64,000 nt of DNA from Peteryoungia wuzhouensis. Lineage in GTDB: Bacteria > Pseudomonadota > Alphaproteobacteria > Rhizobiales > Rhizobiaceae. Of this stretch, positions 12,707 through 20,366 are shown piece by piece. The stretch is from positions 558,001 through 622,000 of the forward strand of contig NZ_QJRY01000002.1 in assembly GCF_003205195.1 (NCBI RefSeq), given 5' to 3'. Each line of letters starts with the position of its first letter. Within the stretch, counting starts at the first letter, position 1. The notes below the pieces were generated by a model that was given only the letters and a program-made list of their open reading frames with translations, searched no databases and was not told the origin of the DNA. Made by a program: the position numbers and the translations under genes.

Positions 12707-13167
12707 CCATGGCAATCGACCCCGCCCGCATCATCGAAGTGGACCGACTGGTCTCCGCCCCGATCGATCTCGTCTTCCAGATGTTCACCGATCCGCACCA
12801 CATCGACCAGTGGTGGGGACCGAACGGCTTCCGCAACGAGACCCACGAAATGGATTTTTCCGTCGGCGGCCTCTGGCGCTACACGATGCACGGCCCCGAC
12901 GGCAAGGACTGGCCGAACTGGATCCGCTACCAGGATATCACCCCGCCGACCCGCATTGCCTATGAACACGGTGGCGAGATGGGCGAACCGGCCCATTTCC
13001 ACGGCGTGATCACGCTTCAGCCTGACGGCGGCAAGACCCGTGTGACGATCACGCTGATCTTCCCGACACCCGAAGCGCGGAACGCAACCCTGAAGTTCGG
13101 CGCCGTCGAAGGCGGTCACCAGACGCTGGCGCGCCTGGACGGTTACATCACCGGTCGGATGGCGTGA
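12703..13167 (+). CDS. SRPBCC (AHSA1-like) domain protein, second copy
   Basis: A 154-residue paralogue of the preceding protein, with the same DPHHIDQWWGPNGF pattern, a GGLWRYTM strand and a C-terminal helix. The two copies share the layout but differ clearly in sequence, suggesting an old duplication and different ligands. Translational coupling through an ATGA overlap means both are made together with the ArsR repressor. There is about 130 bases before the MFS exporter, which may be part of the same functional cassette. Confidence 0.85.
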   Translation: MTMAIDPARIIEVDRLVSAPIDLVFQMFTDPHHIDQWWGPNGFRNETHEMDFSVGGLWRYTMHGPDGKDWPNWIRYQDITPPTRIAYEHGGEMGEPAHFHGVITLQPDGGKTRVTITLIFPTPEARNATLKFGAVEGGHQTLARLDGYITGRMA

Positions 13168-13297
13168 AACTGCAACGACGGCAGGGTGCGACCGGGCAAG
13201 ATCCCATCACGCCTGAAAACAGGTTCCATCAAAATTTCATATTTGCCTAAACCGGCGCATCACGGCACTGTGCCGCCGGATAATGGGGGAGGTCTGG

Positions 13298-14851
13298 ATG
13301 TCTGCTGCGATCGAGGGTGGCGCCGAAAAGGCAACCCGCCGGGAATGGATTGGTCTCCTGATCCTCTCCATTGCCTGCCTGATCTATTCGATGGACCTCT
13401 CGGTTCTCTTTCTCGCCATGCCCGCGATCGTTGCCGACCTCGATCCGTCGGCCACCCAGCTTTTGTGGATCAATGACATCTACGGCTTCATGGTCGCCGG
13501 CTTCCTCGTCACCATGGGCACGCTGGGCGACCGAATCGGCCGCCGCAAGGTGCTCCTCATCGGCGCCTTCTTCTTCGCTGTAGCGTCCGTCTTCGCCGCT
13601 TTCGCCCATACCGCCTCGACGCTGATCGTCGCCCGCGCCCTGCTCGGCATCGCCGGGGCCACGATCGCCCCCTCCACCCTGTCGCTCGTCGTCAACCTCT
13701 TCCGCGACGAGAGCGAACGCAATCGCGCGATCAGCATCTGGGGCACGGCCTTTGCGCTCGGCGGCCTGATCGGCCCGCTCATTGGCGGCGTGCTGCTCCA
13801 GTATTTTCACTGGGGCTCGGTCTTTCTCATCAACGTGCCGATCATGGCCGCGCTGCTTGCCAGTGCACCCTTCCTGCTGCCGGAATACAGGGATGAAAAG
13901 GCCGGACGTCTCGATCTCCTGAGCGTCGCGCTCTCACTCCTGACCGTCCTGCCGATCGTCTACGGCTTCAAGAAAATGGCAGCCGAAGGTTTCGAGCCGA
14001 TCCAGCTCGTGCCGATCCTGTTCGGTTTCGCCGTCGGCATCGTCTTCGTCAGGCGCCAGAAGGTGCTCGAACACCCGATGATCGACCTCGCCTTGTTCAA
14101 GATCCCGGCCTTCACCGCGTCGCTGATGGTCAATCTTGCCGGCGTCTTCTTCATCTTCGGCCTCTTCCTCTTCCAGAACCTCTTCCTGCAGCTTGTGATC
14201 GGCCTCACACCGCTCAAGGCCGCCCTCTGGTCCATCCCCTCATCGCTGGTCTTCACCGTGATGTCGTTCCAGGCCTGGCGGGTGACCAACCGGTTAGGAC
14301 CCGTCCGCACGGTCCTGCTGGGCCTTGTCGTCAATGCGCTCGGCACCGGTCTCATGGCGATCGCCGCATGGAACTCCAGTCTCGTTGGCGTACTCGGGGC
14401 GAGCATCGTCATGGGCCTCGGCTTCGTGCCGGTTATCCTCACGACGACAGGCCTGATCGTTGGCACGGCCCCGCCGGAGCGGGCCGGCTCCGCCTCCGCC
14501 ATTTCGGAAACCAGTGCGGAATTCGGCGGTGCACTCGGTGTCGCGGTCCTCGGCAGCCTCGGCACGCTGTTCTACCGCTTTGGCATGCAGAATGCAGATC
14601 TGGCCGCGCTGTCACCTTCAGACCGCGACTCCGTCACCTCGGCGCTCGGCACCGCGCTCGAAGTTGCCCGCGCCACCGGCAACGAAGCCGCCCCATGGCT
14701 GCAACTGGCCCGCACCAGCTATGCCGGCGGCTTCGCGCTTTGCTGCGCGCTGGCCACGGTTACGCTGCTGCTGCTCGCCGCCATCGCGGCGCGGGTTTAC
14801 GCGAAAACGGAAATCGATCTCGACGCGGCGGCTTCCAGCCACGACCATTGA
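13298..14851 (+). CDS. MFS drug-resistance transporter, DHA2-type (14 TM)
   Basis: A 517-residue inner-membrane transporter with about 14 hydrophobic segments, the length and pattern of the DHA2 drug:H+ antiporters (SmvA, QacA, LfrA). The conserved motif A loop reads G-x-L-GDRIGRRKVLL between TM2 and TM3, and the antiporter motif C region is around GIAGATIAPSTL. Start ATG 13298 is preferred to 13283 because GGGGGAGG lies five to six bases upstream. It probably exports quaternary ammonium compounds or related cationic toxins. Its position after the ArsR-SRPBCC operon suggests co-function, but it has its own upstream gap. Confidence 0.88.
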   Translation: MSAAIEGGAEKATRREWIGLLILSIACLIYSMDLSVLFLAMPAIVADLDPSATQLLWINDIYGFMVAGFLVTMGTLGDRIGRRKVLLIGAFFFAVASVFAAFAHTASTLIVARALLGIAGATIAPSTLSLVVNLFRDESERNRAISIWGTAFALGGLIGPLIGGVLLQYFHWGSVFLINVPIMAALLASAPFLLPEYRDEKAGRLDLLSVALSLLTVLPIVYGFKKMAAEGFEPIQLVPILFGFAVGIVFVRRQKVLEHPMIDLALFKIPAFTASLMVNLAGVFFIFGLFLFQNLFLQLVIGLTPLKAALWSIPSSLVFTVMSFQAWRVTNRLGPVRTVLLGLVVNALGTGLMAIAAWNSSLVGVLGASIVMGLGFVPVILTTTGLIVGTAPPERAGSASAISETSAEFGGALGVAVLGSLGTLFYRFGMQNADLAALSPSDRDSVTSALGTALEVARATGNEAAPWLQLARTSYAGGFALCCALATVTLLLLAAIAARVYAKTEIDLDAAASSHDH

Positions 14852-14882
14852 CCTCCTTACCCGGTCGCAGCTCTGATCCCCA

Positions 14883-14898
14883 CCGTCCTGCAGGACGG
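14883..14898. repeat. Perfect 16-bp palindrome between convergent genes
   Basis: CCGTCCTGCAGGACGG is a perfect palindrome in the gap between the convergent MFS and UdgX-fusion genes. A second short hairpin, GCCGG (14920-14924) with CCGGC (14939-14943), is followed by TTTT and could end transcription of the MFS gene. Function is inferred from position only. Confidence 0.4.
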
Positions 14899-14945
14899 CG
14901 GTCGAAGGCGTGAGGTCGCGCCGGAAACGAGCCTGCGCCCGGCTT

Positions 14946-16412
14946 TTAGTGCCCCGACGTCGACAGGGTCTCGGAAAGCCGTTTCACACCGACAAGATCC
15001 GACCGAAACGCCGTGAGACTGCGCGCCCTCAAGTCTTCATTCGGCATCCTGAGGATCGCCGCCGGATGGGTGGTGACCAGCAGCATGCGGTTGTCCTGCA
15101 TCGGGATCGGCATGCTCCTGACCTCAGCGATCGGTCGGCTTTCCCCGGTCAGCGACAGATAGGCCGTTGCCCCCAGGGCCACCACAATCCGCGGCCGGAT
15201 GATCTCGATCTCCTTGGCCAGCCACCAGCGGCAATGGGCGACTTCGCCTGCCTCCGGGCGCATATGGATACGTCGCTTGCCGCGCCGCTCGTATTTGAAG
15301 TGCTTCACCGCATTAGTGACGTAAGCTTGGTGGCGGTCGATCCCAGCAACCGCGACGGCCTCGTCGAACACCTTGCCGGCCGGACCGATGAACGGCTTTC
15401 CGGCGAGGTCCTCGGTGTCTCCCGGCTGTTCACCCACGAACATCACGGAGGCATTTTCAGGCCCCTCCCCGAACACCGTCTGCGTCGCATGACAGTGTAG
15501 CGGGCAGCGCGTGCAGGTGGACGCCTCCCGCCGCAGCCGTTCCAGTGGCGGCAGATCGGCACCGTCGCCCTTCTCCCGCCCCTGCCATTGCGCCTGCAAG
15601 CGCTCGTGAAAGGCCGGCGCCTGGCTCGCCTCCCTTGCCGCCATCTCCGCCACCCGCTTCTCGGCACCGGCGATCAGATCCGGAATGAGCGAGGCCTCGG
15701 GCATGTTCTTCCAGTATTTTTTCGGCATCTCCGACTGCATCGCCCGGATCTTCACCCGCGCCGGGTTGAAGATATTGGCGAAATAGGTGCGCCAGAGCTC
15801 ATCCGTCTCATCCTCGGCTTCCGGCCGCGCGGCCGGTTCGCCCGCCGTTTTCAGCACCTGCCCGTTCCACGCCGCCGAACCTTTCGGCGTTGCGATCAGC
15901 CAGTCCATGTCGGTGAAACGGCGCTGGAAGAAGCCGGCCGTGCGCGCAACGATGAAATGCTCCGGCTCGAACCAGGCCACGAAACGCCGACGCCCTGCCT
16001 GAACCGCCTCAACCTCGCGGAAACGGACAAAGGCCGTCATCTTGTGGCTGTCGCGCCTGATGTTCTTGATCATGCCACGCAGCATCACGACGTCAGGATC
16101 CGATGTCACCTCCAGCAAGGTACGCTCCGCACCGATCCGCCAGAGCAGCCGGTAGAGCAGATCGAATCGCAGGGGATCACTGTGGCAGACGGCCGCTTCC
16201 GCCGCCGCCAGAAAACCTTTCGGCACCGACAATGGCGCTGATCCGGCTGCCGCTCGCGGTGTTGAGACTGCAGCCTGCCCAAAGAGGTACCCCGGACTTT
16301 GGCCCGTCTGCCAAAACACATCCTGTGGCGCTACGCCGTCGGTAAGCAGTGCTCGCGCCGCCTCTCGCCACTCGGTAAAATCCCCGCGTCCCGCCAGCGT
16401 GACCTCGCGCAT
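14946..16412 (-). CDS. DUF4130 - UdgX-type uracil-DNA glycosylase fusion
   Basis: A 488-residue two-domain protein. Residues 1 to about 250 match the DUF4130 / TIGR03915 putative DNA-metabolism domain. Residues about 290-488 are a family-4-like uracil-DNA glycosylase of the UdgX type: GEQPGD (327-332), the signature KRRIH loop (379-383) and THPAAILR (448-455). Cys300, Cys303 and Cys394 are candidate Fe-S cluster ligands. In mycobacterial UdgX the His of KRRIH bonds covalently to the abasic site after uracil removal, so the protein becomes trapped on uracil-DNA; His383 is the equivalent. The gene starts inside the stop codon of the radical SAM gene (TGATG), so translation is coupled. SOS control is inferred from the operon's LexA box. 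Confidence 0.9.
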   Translation of the reverse strand: MREVTLAGRGDFTEWREAARALLTDGVAPQDVFWQTGQSPGYLFGQAAVSTPRAAAGSAPLSVPKGFLAAAEAAVCHSDPLRFDLLYRLLWRIGAERTLLEVTSDPDVVMLRGMIKNIRRDSHKMTAFVRFREVEAVQAGRRRFVAWFEPEHFIVARTAGFFQRRFTDMDWLIATPKGSAAWNGQVLKTAGEPAARPEAEDETDELWRTYFANIFNPARVKIRAMQSEMPKKYWKNMPEASLIPDLIAGAEKRVAEMAAREASQAPAFHERLQAQWQGREKGDGADLPPLERLRREASTCTRCPLHCHATQTVFGEGPENASVMFVGEQPGDTEDLAGKPFIGPAGKVFDEAVAVAGIDRHQAYVTNAVKHFKYERRGKRRIHMRPEAGEVAHCRWWLAKEIEIIRPRIVVALGATAYLSLTGESRPIAEVRSMPIPMQDNRMLLVTTHPAAILRMPNEDLRARSLTAFRSDLVGVKRLSETLSTSGH

Positions 16413-17641
16413 CAGAGCAGAGACAGCTGTTCCGGCGGAGGGGCGAATGCAGCCCTCAGGTCGGATCGGTCAAGGCGCTGATGCGGCGACCAGCCCTCAG
16501 CCGTGATGAAGGAGCGTACTTTTTTCAAGGAGACACCGAGCCGTGCCAGATCCTCCAACCGAACGGTGCGATGCCTGCGTGCTGAAACCAGCGCATTGAC
16601 CGTCTTCGTGCCGAATCCGGGCACCCGAAGCAGCGTCTCCTTGTCGGCCTTGTTGACATCGACCGGAAACCGGTCGCGATTGGCAAGTGCCCAGGCGAGC
16701 TTGGGGTCGAGTTCGAGATCCAGCATGCCGCCTTCGCCGATCGAGGCAATCTCGTCGATGGAGAAGCCGTAGAAGCGGTAGAGCCAGTCGGCCTGGTAAA
16801 GCCGGTGCTCCCGCATCAAAGGTGGCTTGATCAGGGGCAGGTTTTTCGAGCTGTCGGGGATCGGGCTGAAGGCGGAATAATACACCCGTTTCAGCCCATA
16901 AGAACTGTAAAGCCGGGCGCTCGACCCAAGGATTGTCGCATCATCAGCCCCATCGGCCCCGACAATCATCTGCGTGCTCTGCCCACCCGGCACGAATGTC
17001 TTGCGTTTGCCGGAAAGCGTCGGCTCGCGCGCCTCTTCGATCTTCAGCCGCAGATCGGCCATGGACCGACGAATGTTGACCGGCCGCTTCTCCGGTGCAT
17101 AGCGTTCCAGCCCGTGATCGGTCGGCAGTTCGATGTTGATCGACAGCCGGTCGGCATAGAGCCCCGCCTCTTCGACCAGATGGGCGGAAGCCTCGGGGAT
17201 CGTCTTCAGATGGATATAGCCGCGAAAGCCGTGTTTGATGCGCAAATCCCTAGCGATCTTCACCATCTCCCCCATCGTGTCGTCAGAGGACCGAATGATG
17301 CCCGAAGAGAGGAACAGCCCCTCGATATAATTGCGCCGATAGAATTCGATGGTCAGCCAGACCACCTCGTCCGGCGTGAAGCGTGCGCGCTCGACATTGC
17401 TGGACGACCGGTTGATGCAATAGGCGCAGTCATAGATGCAGAAATTGGTAAGCAGGATCTTCAAAAGCGAGATGCACCGGCCATCGGGCGCATAGGCATG
17501 GCAAATGCCGGATCCTTCGGTTGATCCGAGCCCGCCCGAAGCCTTGGAGTCCCGTCGCGTCGTACCGCTGGAGGCACAGGACGCGTCATACTTGGCCGCA
17601 TCCGAGAGAATGGCCAGCCGGTCTTTCAGCGATTTCTTCAT
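16412..17641 (-). CDS. Radical SAM protein, putative DNA modification/repair (TIGR03916-type)
   Basis: A 409-residue radical SAM enzyme. Cys68-x3-Cys72-x2-Cys75 binds the [4Fe-4S] cluster that cleaves S-adenosylmethionine. A C-terminal helix-hairpin-helix segment (VPGFGTKTVNALV, about 320-335) suggests DNA binding. The N-terminus (LAILSDAAKYDASC) matches the family called putative DNA modification/repair radical SAM, whose chemistry is unknown. ATG 17641 is chosen over the TTG at 17668, because the TTG would sit upstream of the predicted transcription start. No Shine-Dalgarno site precedes it, consistent with a near-leaderless mRNA. It is first in an operon with the UdgX fusion. Confidence 0.9.
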   Translation of the reverse strand: MKKSLKDRLAILSDAAKYDASCASSGTTRRDSKASGGLGSTEGSGICHAYAPDGRCISLLKILLTNFCIYDCAYCINRSSSNVERARFTPDEVVWLTIEFYRRNYIEGLFLSSGIIRSSDDTMGEMVKIARDLRIKHGFRGYIHLKTIPEASAHLVEEAGLYADRLSINIELPTDHGLERYAPEKRPVNIRRSMADLRLKIEEAREPTLSGKRKTFVPGGQSTQMIVGADGADDATILGSSARLYSSYGLKRVYYSAFSPIPDSSKNLPLIKPPLMREHRLYQADWLYRFYGFSIDEIASIGEGGMLDLELDPKLAWALANRDRFPVDVNKADKETLLRVPGFGTKTVNALVSARRHRTVRLEDLARLGVSLKKVRSFITAEGWSPHQRLDRSDLRAAFAPPPEQLSLL

Positions 17642-17647
17642 AAGAAT

Positions 17648-17662
17648 GTTCACTATATGTTC
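17648..17662 (-). promoter_or_regulatory. LexA (SOS) box overlapping the radical SAM promoter
   Basis: On the plus strand GTTC (17648-17651), seven bases and GTTC (17659-17662) form the direct-repeat LexA box typical of alphaproteobacteria (GTTC-N7-GTTC). Read toward the gene it is GAAC-ATATAGT-GAAC, and the spacer contains TATAGT, a good -10 element. TTGACG lies 15 bases upstream of that -10 and can serve as a -35 element with a short spacer. LexA bound here would cover the -10. The start of transcription would fall about at 17645, four bases from the ATG. Confidence 0.85.
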
Positions 17663-17825
17663 TATCAATCTTCGTCAAGAATGACGGCTGCGACAAACCG
17701 TCCGCCGTGCCGACAAATCAGAGAGATCGCCGCATTTTAGGGCCAATCCGACAGATTGTTGCAATGATAACAAGGACAACGGACGGTTTGTCCGAAACCT
17801 CTGGAAATTGCGCGAAGCATTCTGC

Positions 17826-17890
17826 TATAGTGATTGCAACCTGATTTGTGACACGGTTCCGCAGCTTTGCTTCGGAACCTGTTTTCTTTT
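17826..17890 (+). promoter_or_regulatory. greA promoter -10 and terminator-like leader hairpin
   Basis: TATAGT at 17826-17831 is a likely -10 element; the -35 is not clear. In the leader, GGTTCCG (17855-17861) and CGGAACC (17873-17879) form a perfect seven-base-pair stem with an 11-base loop, followed by the T-rich tract TGTTTTCTTTT. This looks like an intrinsic terminator 40 bases before the greA start. In E. coli, greA carries a leader terminator that releases the GraL RNAs; here the position is similar but the sequence is unrelated. Confidence 0.55.
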
Positions 17891-17929
17891 GTGCCCGCGC
17901 CTGCGGCCAAAGAGACGAAGGAAGAAGAA

Positions 17930-18406
17930 ATGGTAGAAAAGGTACCGATGACGCAGAACGGCTTTGCCAAGCTCAGCGAAGAGCTGCGCTGGCGCCAGCA
18001 GGAGGAGCGTCCGCGCATCATCGAGGCAATCGCCGAAGCCCGCGCCCATGGCGACCTGTCGGAAAATGCCGAATATCACGCCGCCAAGGAAGCCCAGAGC
18101 CACAATGAAGGCCGCGTGGGCGAGCTTGAAGACCTGATTGCCCGCGCCGAAGTGATCGACCTCTCCAAGATGTCCGGCTCGAAGATCAAGTTCGGCGCCA
18201 CCGTCAAGCTGATCGACGAGGACACGGACGAAGAAAAGACCTATCAGATCGTCGGCGACCAGGAAGCCGACGTGAAGGCTGGCCGCATCTCGATTTCGTC
18301 CCCGATCGCGCGTGCGCTGATCGGCAAGGAAGCTGGCGACAGCATCGAAGTGGTCGCGCCCGGAGGCTCGAAGGCCTACGAGATCCTCGCGGTCAACTGG
18401 GGCTGA
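17930..18406 (+). CDS. greA: Transcription elongation factor GreA
   Basis: A 158-residue protein, the usual GreA length. It inserts into the secondary channel of RNA polymerase and stimulates cleavage of backtracked transcripts. The N-terminal coiled coil ends in the acidic tip ([14 protein letters not shown]), whose Asp and Glu coordinate the catalytic metal; the C-terminal globular domain begins around residue 80. ATG 17930 has an AAGGAAGA site and matches the standard start; the earlier ATG at 17867 lies inside the leader hairpin. The lpsB gene begins 16 bases downstream, as in Sinorhizobium where greA and lpsB are linked. Confidence 0.97.
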   Translation: MVEKVPMTQNGFAKLSEELRWRQQEERPRIIEAIAEARAHGDLSENAEYHAAKEAQSHNEGRVGELEDLIARAEVIDLSKMSGSKIKFGATVKLIDEDTDEEKTYQIVGDQEADVKAGRISISSPIARALIGKEAGDSIEVVAPGGSKAYEILAVNWG

Positions 18407-18422
18407 TGGACTGGTTCTGCTG

Positions 18423-19490
18423 ATGCCGAAGACGAAGAACAACGTGGATCTCGACGAGATCCACGTGATCGCGCCGAACTTCAAGCAGCGTCTTTCCGGC
18501 GTCACCTCGACGATCATCCAACTGGTTCCCGTCCAGAACCGTCTCGGCCAGAAGGTCGCGGTTCTCGGACCGGGCCTTCCCTCTGACCTGCCGCATCTGC
18601 GTTTCCGCGACCTGTGGAAACTCTGGCGTCCGCCGGAGGGTCACACGCACCGCGTCTGGCATGCCCGCCGCAACATCGAGATGTTGCCTGGCATCATCCT
18701 GCGCGACCTCCTGCGCATGCCTCTGAAACTCGTTTTCACATCCGCATCGCAGCGCAAGCATTCCGGCTGGACGAAGTTCCTGATCCGCCAGATGGACGCC
18801 GTGATCGCCACCAGCGCCAAGACCTCGGCCTATCTCGAAGTGCCCAACACCGTGGTCATGCACGGCATCGACTGCGAGACGTTTCGGCCGGCGGAAGACA
18901 AGGCCGAGGCCAAGCGTGTCTGCGGCCTTGCGCCAAACCTTCGCTACATCGGCTGTTTCGGCCGCGTCCGCCACCAGAAGGGCACGGACCTCTTCGTCGA
19001 CGCCATGATCGCGGCCCTCCCCCGACACCCCGGTTGGGCAGCCATCGTCGCTGGCCGCGCCACGCCCCAGCACCAGGCCTTTGAGGATGAGCTCAAGGCG
19101 AAGGTGGCGGCGGCAGGCCTCGCCGACCGCATCCTCTTCGTCGGCGAACACACGGATATCGCCAACTGGTATCGGACCCTTGACCTCTTTATCGCGCCCC
19201 AACGCTGGGAAGGTTTCGGCCTCACCCCCCTGGAAGCCATGGCCACCGGTGTGCCTGTGGTCGCCACGGATGTGGGGGCGTTTTCGGAGCTGGTAATACA
19301 GGGAGAGACGGGCACCGTCATTCCCGCAGGCGACTTGCCCGGCATGATTGCCGCTGCATCCGCTCTGCTGGAGGATCCCGACGTCATCGACCAACAGGGC
19401 AGGAGTGGTCGGCGTCATGTCACGCAGAGATTTGCGCTCGAAGGCGAAGCAACATCTCTTGGCGGCCTCTATCGCAGAGTTGCTATATAA
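18423..19490 (+). CDS. lpsB: LPS core glycosyltransferase LpsB/LpcC (GT4)
   Basis: A 355-residue GT-B fold enzyme of family GT4. The N-terminus (VIAPNFKQRLSGVTSTI) is close to that of rhizobial LpcC/LpsB, the mannosyltransferase that adds the first mannose to the Kdo of the LPS inner core. The C-terminal half carries the nucleotide-sugar binding pattern APQRWEGFGLTPLEAMA with the catalytic E-x7-E. It has no signal peptide and acts on the cytoplasmic face of the inner membrane. It lies 16 bases after greA, as in the Sinorhizobium meliloti greA-lpsB cluster, and 45 bases before a GT25 gene. Confidence 0.85.
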   Translation: MPKTKNNVDLDEIHVIAPNFKQRLSGVTSTIIQLVPVQNRLGQKVAVLGPGLPSDLPHLRFRDLWKLWRPPEGHTHRVWHARRNIEMLPGIILRDLLRMPLKLVFTSASQRKHSGWTKFLIRQMDAVIATSAKTSAYLEVPNTVVMHGIDCETFRPAEDKAEAKRVCGLAPNLRYIGCFGRVRHQKGTDLFVDAMIAALPRHPGWAAIVAGRATPQHQAFEDELKAKVAAAGLADRILFVGEHTDIANWYRTLDLFIAPQRWEGFGLTPLEAMATGVPVVATDVGAFSELVIQGETGTVIPAGDLPGMIAAASALLEDPDVIDQQGRSGRRHVTQRFALEGEATSLGGLYRRVAI

Positions 19491-19535
19491 ATTGCATCGA
19501 GCCCGGCCAGCGGCCACATCGGCAATGGGAGAACC

Positions 19536-20366
19536 ATGAGAGCATTGGTGATCAATCTCGAAGCCGCCTCGGAAAGGCGGATATTCCAGGAGCGACAACT
19601 GTCTATCCTCGGAATTGCCCATGAGCGCATGCCGGCATTCGACAAAAACGCCGACGAAACGGCGGACACCCCCTATTGGGAGACCTGGGAGCGACCTCTG
19701 ACGCGCGCCGAACGGGCATGCCTTCTCAGCCATCAGCAGGCCTGGCAGGTGGTCGCAAGCCAGGGCGATCCCATACTGATCCTGGAGGATGATGCGATTC
19801 TCTCCGATCAGCTGCCGGCCTTGCTCGACACCCTCGCCACAGCAACGGACATGGATTTTGTCACATTGGAGACCCGAGGCCGCAAGAAGCTGCTCTCGCG
19901 TCGTGCGGCCCGATATCCGAAGCTCCGACGCCTCTATCAGGACCGGTCCGGAGCAGCCGCCTATGTCCTTTGGCCGAACGGCGCCCGCAAATTGCTAGCC
20001 GCAACCGAAACGACCTGTGGCTTGGCCGATGCTGTCATCTGTGCCTGTTACAGCCTCGATGCCTATCAGGCCGTTCCGCCCCTCGCTTTTCAGAGCGACC
20101 GCGCCACGGCCGAACAGGTCGACGTGCCGCTCGAGACCATATCCTCGATCTCCCCAGTGAACGGCGCACGCACGAAGGGGAACTGGCGCCACCGCCTGCG
20201 CCGAATCTGGGCTCAACTGAGGATGGGTTTGCGCCAGCTACAAGTTTTCGGTCGGGCAGAACGCACCCGGCTCTCCGTGGAGCGTCAGGATTTCGGCTAT
20301 CTTGGCCAGTTGACCCCGATCAGCTCGACCACCACCCCGTCCGTTCACGGTGATGTACTGCCCTGA
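19536..20366 (+). CDS. GT25-family LPS glycosyltransferase
   Basis: A 276-residue protein of the GT25 (LPS biosynthesis) family. The N-terminus RALVINLEAASERR and the ILEDDAIL motif (the DxD-like metal site, about residues 85-90) are diagnostic, with the TRAERACLLSHQQAW helix between them. Such enzymes add galactose or related sugars to LPS core. It has a GGGAGAACC site upstream. Its last 47 bases overlap a convergent gene on the other strand. In S. meliloti the genes here are lpsE, lpsD and lpsC; this genome has only this single enzyme before lrp, so the outer core probably differs. Confidence 0.85.
   Translation: MRALVINLEAASERRIFQERQLSILGIAHERMPAFDKNADETADTPYWETWERPLTRAERACLLSHQQAWQVVASQGDPILILEDDAILSDQLPALLDTLATATDMDFVTLETRGRKKLLSRRAARYPKLRRLYQDRSGAAAYVLWPNGARKLLAATETTCGLADAVICACYSLDAYQAVPPLAFQSDRATAEQVDVPLETISSISPVNGARTKGNWRHRLRRIWAQLRMGLRQLQVFGRAERTRLSVERQDFGYLGQLTPISSTTTPSVHGDVLP

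Noticed and set aside
17668..17668. TTG at 17668 as the radical SAM start codon
   Set aside because: It lies upstream of the predicted transcription start within the LexA-controlled promoter, and family members start at the MKKSL-type Met.
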